Source: DAOUAG01 sp034432935 (GTDB lineage Bacteria > Chloroflexota > Dehalococcoidia > SM23-28-2 > RBG-16-64-32). From it: a DNA stretch of 13,676 bases. Shown here in pieces: positions 6,570-13,112 of the stretch. Where the stretch lies: NCBI GenBank assembly GCA_034432935.1, contig DAOUBD010000055.1, positions 1 to 13,676 on the forward strand, written 5' to 3'. The notes under the pieces are model-generated. The model saw only the letters and a list, made by a program, of their open reading frames with translations, searched no databases and had not been told where the DNA came from. How positions within the stretch are numbered: position 1 is the stretch's first letter; each line of letters begins with the position of its first letter. The position numbers were made by a program, and so were the translations under genes.

Positions 6570-6778
6570 GGGGGGCCCGTCCCCTCCGGCGGCTCTGGTC
6601 CCCGCGAAAGGAAGGCCTTTACCCGTTTCTCCAAGGCGCTCCGCTGCATCAAGACTCGGCGGCCGCAGGTCCGGCAACGGATCCCGATGTCTGCCCCCAA
6701 CCGGTAGACCTCCCATTCGAAGCCGCCACAGGGGTGGGCCTTGCGCAGGCGGACGACGTCCCCCAAACGGATCTCCAT
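6566..6778 (-). CDS. DUF951 family small zinc-ribbon-like protein
   Basis: A 70-aa protein of the DUF951 family. It shows the characteristic D-V-V-x-L-R-K-x-HPCGG start (residues 7-19), E-W-E-V-Y-R-L-G-A-D-I-G-I-R-C (21-35) and CRTCGRRV (35-42), then EKRVKAFL. Cys17, Cys35 and Cys38 could be metal ligands with His15, as in a small zinc ribbon, but this is inferred. The family is known from Firmicutes and Chloroflexota and its function is not established. It starts 26 nt after pyrF with only a weak ribosome-binding site. An alternative GTG start two codons earlier (6784) is possible. Its TGA overlaps the MFS start. Confidence 0.85.
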   Translation of the reverse strand: MEIRLGDVVRLRKAHPCGGFEWEVYRLGADIGIRCRTCGRRVLMQRSALEKRVKAFLSRGPEPPEGTGPP

Positions 6779-6804
6779 TATCACGGCGCGCCACCCGCCG
6801 GCCC

Positions 6805-7659
6805 TCAGCGCCCCGCAGGGCCCCCGGCCAACGCCTCTTCCCGCGCCCTGTTTATGCGATGGCGTAGCGCCTGCGCCGCCTGGCCGGCGGCCGCGGCGAA
6901 GTCCTCGCCCCGGGAGGCGTAAAGGACAGCGCGAGATACGTTCACCAGAAATCCCTCGCCAGCGGCGTCCATTGCGGCAGCCACGGCCGCATCTAGGTCT
7001 CCTTGTTGGGCGCCGACTCCGGGCACCAAGAATAGCATACCCGGGCAGATCTCCCGCAGCCGGCGCACCTGCCTGGGATACGTCGCCCCAGCGACGAGGC
7101 CGATGTTCCCCCGGGTGTTCCACTCCCGAGCCGCCTCCGCCACCGCCTCGTACAGCAGCCGCCCATCGGCCAGAGGCAGCTCCTGGAAGTCGGCAGCGCC
7201 GGGGTTGGAGCCGCGACACCACAGGAAGACGCCGCGGTCGCCGTACTCGGCGAAGGGTTCCACAGCATCGCGGCCCCCGTAGGGGTTCACGGTGGCGGCA
7301 TCGAAGCCGTAGGTCTCGAAGAGGGCCTTGGCGTAGAAGCGGGCGGTGCTCCCTATGTCGCCGCGCTTGGCGTCGGCTATCACTGGCACATCCGGCGATA
7401 CCGCCCGCAAGACCTCCATCAGGGCCTGCATCCCCCCAGGGCCTAGCGCCTCGAAGAAGGCCAGGTTCGGCTTATAGGCGCAAACAGCGTCACGGGTCGC
7501 GTCGACGATGGCCGTGAGGAAGGCCACCACTCGCGCCGTTTCCCCGCCGGAAAGCGAGGGAGGCAAGAGGGCGGGGTCAGGATCGAGGCCGACGCAGAGG
7601 AAACTAGCGTTGCCGCGGGCGGCCTGCCGCAGCTTCTCGGAAAACGTAGGAGCGCCCAT
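6805..7659 (-). CDS. pyrF: Orotidine-5'-phosphate decarboxylase, type 2
   Basis: Converts OMP to UMP, the last step of de novo pyrimidine synthesis. It is 284 aa from the chosen start, the usual size for the longer type-2 family. Key motifs are FLCVGLDPDP at 20-29, AYKPNLAFFE at 61-70, and the catalytic DAKRGDIGST at 96-105 (D96, K98, D101). VNPYGG at 124-129, WCRGSNPG at 147-154, and the phosphate-binding VPGVGAQQGD at 212-221 follow. The frame is open to 7764 (GTG at 7764, ATG at 7749). I prefer ATG 7659 because the extension is low-complexity and a good promoter covers the upstream starts, so they would not be transcribed. The ribosome-binding site for 7659 is poor. No other pyr gene is nearby. 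Confidence 0.95.
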   Translation of the reverse strand: MGAPTFSEKLRQAARGNASFLCVGLDPDPALLPPSLSGGETARVVAFLTAIVDATRDAVCAYKPNLAFFEALGPGGMQALMEVLRAVSPDVPVIADAKRGDIGSTARFYAKALFETYGFDAATVNPYGGRDAVEPFAEYGDRGVFLWCRGSNPGAADFQELPLADGRLLYEAVAEAAREWNTRGNIGLVAGATYPRQVRRLREICPGMLFLVPGVGAQQGDLDAAVAAAMDAAGEGFLVNVSRAVLYASRGEDFAAAAGQAAQALRHRINRAREEALAGGPAGR

Positions 7660-7747
7660 CTCCAGTTCAGCCCCCGTTGCCCGGGTTCCATCCGGCAGTG
7701 TTGGGGGCGGCCCTGCCGAAGCTATGGTCCCTGGTGGCTTCCACGGC

Positions 7748-7777
7748 ATGATATAGAGCCTCACGCCAGGCGGTCAA
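7748..7777 (-). promoter_or_regulatory. Predicted promoter of the pyrF group
   Basis: On the minus strand TTGACC (7777-7772) and TATCAT (7753-7748), each 5/6 to consensus, are separated by 18 nt. Transcription would begin near 7741 and leave a leader of about 80 nt before ATG 7659. The -10 box overlaps an in-frame ATG at 7749, which argues against starting pyrF there. This promoter is divergent from the AOR promoter, with 37 nt between the two -35 boxes. Confidence 0.5.
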
Positions 7778-7814
7778 GAAGTCCATCGAGAGGACGCGTT
7801 CAGACTACCGGCGA

Positions 7815-7844
7815 TTGAACGCGCGCCGTCAGAGGCCCCATAAT
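7815..7844 (+). promoter_or_regulatory. Predicted promoter of the AOR-family gene
   Basis: TTGAAC (7815-7820) and CATAAT (7839-7844) are separated by 18 nt, matching consensus at 4/6 and 5/6. The start site would be near 7851, about 62 nt before the ATG at 7913. No obvious operator repeat is seen in the leader. Confidence 0.45.
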
Positions 7845-7912
7845 CGAAGGCAACCGGCTTGGCCGCCGGAACGCGGTCACACTGTATTAGCTACTGGAAA
7901 GGTGGCTCCCAC

Positions 7913-9766
7913 ATGTTGAACCCCGCTATCAACGGCAAGATCCTCAACGTGGACCTGGCCTCCGGCTCCATCGAGCCGGAGCCGCTACCGGAAGAGACGT
8001 ACCGGAAGTACATCGGCGGATATGGCCTGGGCGCCCGCCTGCTGTTCGATCGCATACCCCGCGGCGCGGACCCCTTGGGTCCAGACAACGTGCTGGGGTT
8101 CATGCCCGGGCTGCTGACCGGCACGCCCCTCTTCGGGGAGCGCTTCCAGGTGGTGGGCAAGTCGCCCAAGACGGGGGGCTGGGGCGACGCCAACTGCGGA
8201 GGCGACTTCGGCCCGTTCCTCAAGCACGCCGGCTGGGATGGCATTTTGGTCCGCGGCATCGCTCCGCGGCCCGTGTACCTCCTCATCCAGGAGGACAAGG
8301 CGGAACTACGGGACGCCAGCGACCTCTGGGGGCTGGACGCCATATCGACGGAGGAGGCGCTGAAGGAGCGGCACGGCAAGAAGGCCAGCATCGCCTGCAT
8401 CGGCCCGGCCGGCGAGAAGCTGTCCTTCATGGCAGGGGTCTGCAACGAGCGCGGGCGGCTGGCGGCCCGCAGCGGCCTCGGCGCCGTCATGGGCTCGAAG
8501 AGGCTCAAGGCGGTGGTGGCCCTGGCCTCCCGCAAGATCCTGGCGGGCGAGGACAAGTCCGTCCTTTCCCTTCTGCGCACCTCCCTCAACGAGTTCGGGC
8601 CCAGCGCAACGTTCTTCCGGAACTTCGGCACCACGGGCATCACCTCCGTCTCTGCCATGAGCGGCGACTCGCCGGTAAAGAATTGGGCCGGCGTGGGCAC
8701 TATCGACTTCCCGGATTTCCAGAAGCTGAGCGGCAACTTGTTCAACGAGAAGATGGAGCGCAAGTACGGCTGCTGGCACTGCCCCCTGGCCTGCGGGGCC
8801 GAGAGCAAGGAGTCAGAGAACCCGAAGTACCCTTACCCGCGGCATACCCACCGGGCGGAGTACGAGGCTGCCTGCGCCTTCGGCACCCTGACGCTGACAG
8901 CCGATATCGACATGCTCCAGTACGCGAACCACCTGTGCAACGCCTATGGGCTAGACGTCATCTCCACGGGCGCCACCGTGGCCTTCGCCATCGAGTGCTT
9001 CGAGAACGGCCTTATCAGCCTGGAAGACACGGGCGGCTTGGAGCTGTCCTGGGGCAACGGTGACGCCGTCATCGAGATGATCCATCGCATCGGCCGCCGC
9101 GAGGGCATCGGCGATCTTCTGGCCGACGGCATCCGCCGGGCGGCGCAGAAGCTGGGGCCCAAGGCAGAGCCCTTCGCCATGGAAGTGGGCGGCGAGGAGC
9201 TGCCCATGCACGACCCCAAGCTCCAGCCCGAGTACTTCACCACCTACAAGCTGGATCCCACCCCAGCCCGCCACACCCAGTACGAGGGGGCAGCCCGCGC
9301 CGGCTGGATGGTGCCGCCAGCGCCAAGCGACCGTAAGCAAGCGACCGGGCGGGGCGAGCACCACAAGGCGGCGGCAGAGTACATGCACATCGTTAACTCC
9401 ATCGGCACCTGCATGTTCATCATGTTCGCCGGGCCCAACGAGCGCATCCCAGAGTGGATCAACGCCGTCACCGGCTGGGACGTCACCCACGAGGAGCTCC
9501 GCCGCACGGGCGAAAGGATCGCCAACCTGCGCATGGCCTTCCATGTGCGGGAGGGTGACAATCCGGCCAAGAGACGGGTCCCCGGCCGCATGATCGGCTC
9601 GCCGCCCCTTCAGGCTGGCCCTCTGGCCGGCATCACCCTGGACGGCGAGACGATGCAGCGGGAGTTCTTGGCCGCCTGCGATTGGGACCAGGAGACGTGC
9701 CGGCCCAGCCGGGCGAAGTTGGAGGAGCTTGGCCTAGAGGACGTGGCCCAGGCCCTCTACGGTTGA
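7913..9766 (+). CDS. Aldehyde:ferredoxin oxidoreductase family W/Mo enzyme
   Basis: A 617-aa cytoplasmic enzyme of the tungsten-bispyranopterin AOR family, which oxidises aldehydes (or related substrates) with ferredoxin as partner. Features are the N-terminal NGKILNVDLASGSI, YIGGYGLGARLLFD at 33-46, GGDFGPFLKHAGWDGILV at 96-113, and the 4Fe-4S ligands C287, C290, C294 and C500. Pterin-motif regions are NAYGLDVIS at 343-351 and NSIGTC at 495-500. The latter has Asn and Thr where the classical motif is DxxGLC. ELPMHDPKLQ is followed by LDPTPARHTQY instead of the RGADH-type sequence of classical AORs, so it belongs to a distinct subgroup and its substrate is unknown. The ATG start has AAGGTGG 7 nt upstream. 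No ferredoxin or pterin-synthesis gene is adjacent. Confidence 0.93.
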   Translation: MLNPAINGKILNVDLASGSIEPEPLPEETYRKYIGGYGLGARLLFDRIPRGADPLGPDNVLGFMPGLLTGTPLFGERFQVVGKSPKTGGWGDANCGGDFGPFLKHAGWDGILVRGIAPRPVYLLIQEDKAELRDASDLWGLDAISTEEALKERHGKKASIACIGPAGEKLSFMAGVCNERGRLAARSGLGAVMGSKRLKAVVALASRKILAGEDKSVLSLLRTSLNEFGPSATFFRNFGTTGITSVSAMSGDSPVKNWAGVGTIDFPDFQKLSGNLFNEKMERKYGCWHCPLACGAESKESENPKYPYPRHTHRAEYEAACAFGTLTLTADIDMLQYANHLCNAYGLDVISTGATVAFAIECFENGLISLEDTGGLELSWGNGDAVIEMIHRIGRREGIGDLLADGIRRAAQKLGPKAEPFAMEVGGEELPMHDPKLQPEYFTTYKLDPTPARHTQYEGAARAGWMVPPAPSDRKQATGRGEHHKAAAEYMHIVNSIGTCMFIMFAGPNERIPEWINAVTGWDVTHEELRRTGERIANLRMAFHVREGDNPAKRRVPGRMIGSPPLQAGPLAGITLDGETMQREFLAACDWDQETCRPSRAKLEELGLEDVAQALYG

Positions 9767-9768
9767 GG

Positions 9769-10518
9769 CTACCGGGGGCCCATGGCCCTGATCACCGGCA
9801 GCCCAGCGGCCTCGCCGTCGACTAGCGGCACGGCCTGGGAGATGTCCAGCCGGCCGCAGTAGGCCACGTCTTCGGCCAGGCCGGCCTCCGCCAGCTCCCT
9901 GGCGTGATAGGCGGAGGCGACGGCGCCGGCAACATCGTCTTGCAAACGACCGAAGGCGGCCCGCGCGAAGGAGGCGGCGTCGCTGGCTTCGAGCTCGGGG
10001 GCGAAGGCCAGCGCCGCGTCCGCTATGGCGCCAGCGCCTAGCGCGTCCTCCAGTACGAAGACGGAACCACCATATGCTGCCGAGCAGACCACGGCGATGT
10101 CCAGTCCGCGCTGCGAGGCCAGATCTACGGCTGCCCGGGCCACGGCGCTGCGGTTCAAGAGGCAGCCCACCAGGACAGCCGGCGCCGGCCGCAGGCCAGC
10201 TATGACCCTGGTGCCGTTGGAAGTGGCCAGGATGACGCCCCGGCCCTTCAGCGCCAGGCGGGAGAACTGGGCCGGCGAATTGCCGTAGTCGAAGCCGGGC
10301 GGCGGCAAACCGTCCTTCTCCCCGCACAACAGGTGGCCGGGAAAGCGGCCCCGTACGGCGGCAGCGGTCTGCACGTCCGGCGCCGCGACGACTCGGGCGG
10401 CGCCCCCCTCCAGGAGGGTGACGATGGTGGACGAAGCCCGCAGAACATCGACGACGATGCATACGGCGTTGGAGGGATCGTAACGTTGGCCCGGCAGGAG
10501 GAGGGTCTCGATGCGCAC
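9769..10518 (-). CDS. comB: ComB-family 2-phosphosulfolactate phosphatase
   Basis: A 249-aa member of the ComB family, Mg2+-dependent phosphatases that remove phosphate from 2-phosphosulfolactate to give sulfolactate, a step of one coenzyme M route. Diagnostic motifs are VVDVLRASST at 22-31, GEKDG at 66-70, FDYGNSP at 76-82, ATSNGT at 98-103 and VLEDALGAGAI at 155-165. The GTG at 10518 is chosen because the family domain begins there; an upstream TTG extension (10578) is basic and unlikely. A TATGCT box ends 6 nt before the GTG, so the message may be leaderless, but its -35 is poor. No comA or comC is visible, so the physiological substrate is uncertain. The gene converges on the AOR gene with a 2-nt gap. 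Confidence 0.9.
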   Translation of the reverse strand: MRIETLLLPGQRYDPSNAVCIVVDVLRASSTIVTLLEGGAARVVAAPDVQTAAAVRGRFPGHLLCGEKDGLPPPGFDYGNSPAQFSRLALKGRGVILATSNGTRVIAGLRPAPAVLVGCLLNRSAVARAAVDLASQRGLDIAVVCSAAYGGSVFVLEDALGAGAIADAALAFAPELEASDAASFARAAFGRLQDDVAGAVASAYHARELAEAGLAEDVAYCGRLDISQAVPLVDGEAAGLPVIRAMGPR

Positions 10519-10645
10519 GCGCCTAGCATAAGGCACCGAGCGGCGCGGCCCGCAACCCCGGCAGGAGCGCGTCCCCAACGCCCGTATTCCGCCCGGCGCG
10601 CGGAGAGCCTAGCCGGGGAAGCTGAACGGGTCTCGGTCGGCGGCC

Positions 10646-10674
10646 TTGACCCACTGCGGGGGCCAACATATCTT
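10646..10674 (+). promoter_or_regulatory. Predicted promoter of the hydrolase-gcv operon
   Basis: TTGACC (10646-10651, 5/6) and TATCTT (10669-10674, 4/6) have the ideal 17-nt spacing. Transcription would start near 10681, about 45 nt before the ATG at 10726. The leader is too short for a glycine riboswitch and I see no riboswitch-like fold. The rest of the 10519-10725 intergenic region is GC-rich without other clear signals. Confidence 0.5.
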
Positions 10675-10725
10675 TTACCCGTAGCCCGCAAGCCCCATCT
10701 CCAGGAAAGGATCCCTCCCAAAGCC

Positions 10726-11592
10726 ATGGGCCATTGGCTCCGCCTCGGCAACCTCGAACTCCTCGTCGTCAGCGATGGCGTCATGCGGCAAGATGCCGGC
10801 GCCGTCTTCGGGCTCGTGCCGCGGGTGATGTGGGAACCGTACGCCCCGCCCCTGGACGATAAGCACCGCCTGCCCCTGGGCCTCAACGCCCTGGTGGTCC
10901 GCTCCGGCGACAAGCTGGTCCTGGTGGACCCGGGGGTTGGCAGCAAGAGGCAAAGGGCGCCCGGAGCCGTAAGCACCGAGGAGAGCGGCCGCCTGTTGGA
11001 GAACCTGGCCCGGGAGGGCATTCGAGCGGAAGACATCGATATCGTGATCAACACCCACCTGCATTTTGACCACGCCGGCGGCAACACGGCCATCAAGGAC
11101 GGCAAGCCGGCGCCGGCTTTCCCCCGGGCCCGCTACTTCATTCAGAAGGGCGAATGGGAGGAGGCCAGCCATCCCAACGAACGCACCCGCGGCACCTACC
11201 TGCCGGAGAACTTCGAGCCTTTGGAGGACCGCCGGCAGGTGGAGCTGGTGAGCGGCGAGGTGGAGGTGGCCAAGGGTGTGCGCATGGTGCCAGCGCCGGG
11301 CCACACGGCCCATCACTGCGTGGTGGAGGTGGAGTCCGGCGGCGAGCTGGCCCTCTACATCGGCGAGCTGGCCCAGCAGCCGGTCATGCTGGAGCGTCTG
11401 GCCTGGATTTCGGCCTTCGATGTCCTTCCCCTGGTCTCGCTGGAGACCAAGCGCCGGTTCATCGAAAAGGCGTTGGAGAAGAGGGCGCTTCTCGTCTCCG
11501 TCCACTCGCCCTACCCCGGCCTGGGCCGCCTCCGCGCCCAGGACTCGAAGCGGAAGTGGCAGCCGTTGCCGGTCCCGGAGCTCGGCCTGTGA
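10726..11592 (+). CDS. Metallo-beta-lactamase-fold hydrolase
   Basis: A 288-aa MBL-fold enzyme, probably a cytoplasmic binuclear metal hydrolase of the lactonase/glyoxalase II-like branch. Metal-binding motifs are HLHFDH (H111, H113, D115, H116), H193 in PGHTAHH, and H260 in VHSPYPGLG. The expected bridging Asp (usually in a GD strand) is replaced by Glu214 in YIGELAQQP. The LVDPG strand at 66-70 is also typical. The substrate is unknown. The ATG is chosen because the domain starts directly after it; AGGAAAGG is rather far, about 15 nt upstream. The stop overlaps the gcvT GTG (GTGA), so the protein is made with the glycine-cleavage genes. A thiolester or lactone substrate linked to folate or lipoyl metabolism would be speculation. 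Confidence 0.88.
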   Translation: MGHWLRLGNLELLVVSDGVMRQDAGAVFGLVPRVMWEPYAPPLDDKHRLPLGLNALVVRSGDKLVLVDPGVGSKRQRAPGAVSTEESGRLLENLAREGIRAEDIDIVINTHLHFDHAGGNTAIKDGKPAPAFPRARYFIQKGEWEEASHPNERTRGTYLPENFEPLEDRRQVELVSGEVEVAKGVRMVPAPGHTAHHCVVEVESGGELALYIGELAQQPVMLERLAWISAFDVLPLVSLETKRRFIEKALEKRALLVSVHSPYPGLGRLRAQDSKRKWQPLPVPELGL

Positions 11593-12707
11593 GCGGCGAT
11601 ACGGCCGCACCCCTGCGCCGGACCGCCCTCTACGAGGCGCACCGGTCTTTGGGCGCTCGGATGGTGCCCTTCGCTGGCTGGGAGATGCCGGTCCAGTACC
11701 GAGGCGTCATCGAAGAGCACATGGCCGTGCGCCAGCGGGCCGGCATGTTCGATGTCTCCCACATGGGCCGTTTCGAGCTGCACGGGGCCGGCGCGGGCCC
11801 CCTCCTGCGCTACCTCTGCACATGGGACGTGATGCGGCTGGCCGCCGGTGAGGGTCATTACGCCGCCATGTGCCGGGAGGACGGCGGCATTTTGGACGAC
11901 GTCTACGTCTTCGCGCTGGAGCCGAGCCCTTCTCCATCCGCACGCTATCTCGTCGTGGTCAACGCCGCCAACGCTGACAAGATCAAGGCCTGGATCGAGA
12001 GCCACGTCGGCGGTTTCCAGGCCCAGCTCGTAGACCGGCACGCCGCCACCGCTATGATCGCCGTCCAGGGCCCGCAGGCGGTGGGCATCACCGCGGCCGT
12101 CGCGGGCGAGTTCGTGCGCTCGCTACGCCCCCGCCACTGCGCCGAAGCCCAGCGGCGGGACCACACCATCTTCGCCTCGCGCACGGGGTACACGGGGGAA
12201 GACGGGCTGGAGCTGGTCATCGACGCCGCCGAGGGCCGCCTGCTGTGGGACGCTCTCCTGGCGGCCGGCGTTGTGCCGTGCGGCCTGGGGGCCCGGGACA
12301 CGCTCCGCCTGGAGGCGGCGCTGCTTCTGTACGGGAACGACATCGATGAGGGGGTCAACCCATGGGAGGCCGGCCTGGGCTGGGTAGTGAGCCTGGACGA
12401 CGGGGCGGACTTCGTGGGCCGCCAGGCTCTCCTCAAGCTTCGGGAGGCCGGCCCGGCCCGCCAACTCGTCTGCCTCAAGGCCACCGGCCGCGGGATCATG
12501 CGGGCGGGATGCCCCGTCTTGCTCCGGGAGCGAGAGGTGGGTAAAGTCACCAGCGGCGGCTACTCCCCTACCCTGGCCGCGAGCATCGGCTTGGCCTTCG
12601 TCCCGCCCTATCTGGCCGCAGAGGGCACGGAGCTGACGGTCGGCGTCCGCGGCAAACCGCTGCCCGTCCGCGTGGTCCCCCGGCCCTTCTACCGCCGGCC
12701 CAAATAG
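11589..12707 (+). CDS. gcvT: Glycine cleavage system aminomethyltransferase (T protein)
   Basis: T protein, 372 aa, which moves the aminomethyl carbon from lipoylated H protein to tetrahydrofolate, releasing ammonia. Motifs are TALYEAHRSLGARMVPFAGWEMPVQY from residue 12, FDVSHMG at 54-60, GGILDD at 99-104 (the region of the catalytic Asp), SRTGYTGEDGLEL at 197-209, LGARDTLRLEA at 233-243 and PFYRR near the C-terminus. Length is typical. The GTG start overlaps the hydrolase stop by 4 nt and has GGAG about 11 nt upstream. A short Ser/Pro-rich insert (EPSPSPSA) follows the DDVYVF strand. The gcvH gene begins 18 nt after its TAG. Confidence 0.97.
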   Translation: MSGDTAAPLRRTALYEAHRSLGARMVPFAGWEMPVQYRGVIEEHMAVRQRAGMFDVSHMGRFELHGAGAGPLLRYLCTWDVMRLAAGEGHYAAMCREDGGILDDVYVFALEPSPSPSARYLVVVNAANADKIKAWIESHVGGFQAQLVDRHAATAMIAVQGPQAVGITAAVAGEFVRSLRPRHCAEAQRRDHTIFASRTGYTGEDGLELVIDAAEGRLLWDALLAAGVVPCGLGARDTLRLEAALLLYGNDIDEGVNPWEAGLGWVVSLDDGADFVGRQALLKLREAGPARQLVCLKATGRGIMRAGCPVLLREREVGKVTSGGYSPTLAASIGLAFVPPYLAAEGTELTVGVRGKPLPVRVVPRPFYRRPK

Positions 12708-12725
12708 TTCTGGAGGTAACGAATC

Positions 12726-13112
12726 GTGGCAAGCCCAGCAGACCGCAGGTACACCAAGGAGCACGAGTGGGTGAAGGTGGAGGGGGATACCGGCACCGTC
12801 GGCATCACAGACTACGCTCAGGATCAGCTCGGGGACGTCGTCTTCGTCGAGCTCCCATCTCCCGGCACGCGCGTCGCGTACCTCGAGAAGTTCGGCGAGA
12901 TAGAATCCGTCAAGGCCGTTTCGGAGCTCTTCTCGCCAGTAACCGGCGAGGTCGTCGAGACCAACCAGGCCCTTGCCGACAACCCCCAACTAGTGAACGA
13001 GTCGCCCTATGACGAGGGCTGGATGCTGAGGGTCCGGCTGGACGACCCCTCGGAGCTGGAACGCCTCTTGACCGCCGAGCAGTACGAGGCCTATCTGGCA
13101 GGGGGCGCGTAA
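12726..13112 (+). CDS. gcvH: Glycine cleavage system H protein
   Basis: Lipoyl carrier protein, 128 aa, that shuttles the aminomethyl group between the P, T and L components. The fold markers are RYTKEHEWVKVEGD at 8-21, VGITDYAQDQLGDVVFVELP at 25-44, and the lipoyl-lysine K63 in ESVKAVSEL. SPVTGEVVETN and the C-terminal GWMLRV stretch follow. The GTG start is supported by GGAGGT with 8 nt spacing. The TAA stop overlaps the next ATG by one base (TAATG). Lipoylation would need LipA/LipB-type enzymes encoded elsewhere. Confidence 0.98.
   Translation: MASPADRRYTKEHEWVKVEGDTGTVGITDYAQDQLGDVVFVELPSPGTRVAYLEKFGEIESVKAVSELFSPVTGEVVETNQALADNPQLVNESPYDEGWMLRVRLDDPSELERLLTAEQYEAYLAGGA

Noticed and set aside
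6570..6794. N-terminal extension of the MFS transporter to 6794
   Set aside because: The extension overlaps the DUF951 gene in another frame, is Pro/Gly/Arg-rich, and the GTG at 6569 gives a GTGA junction just before the conserved region.
7660..7764. Longer pyrF starting at GTG 7764 or ATG 7749
   Set aside because: The added 30-35 residues have no family similarity and the best promoter -10 box covers 7748-7753, which would place both starts outside the transcript.
10519..10725. Glycine riboswitch upstream of the gcv operon
   Set aside because: The predicted leader is only about 45 nt and lacks the paired-aptamer layout; the rest of the spacer is GC-rich without a matching fold.
10248..11105. 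Minus-strand open frame across the comB-hydrolase divergent region
   Set aside because: It overlaps comB and the hydrolase on the wrong frame or strand, is Arg/Ser/Pro-rich, and has no recognisable motif.
11154..11588. Upstream extension of gcvT inside the hydrolase gene
   Set aside because: The stretch is a Gly/Ala/Pro/Arg-rich shadow of the hydrolase; T-protein homology begins right after the GTG at 11589.
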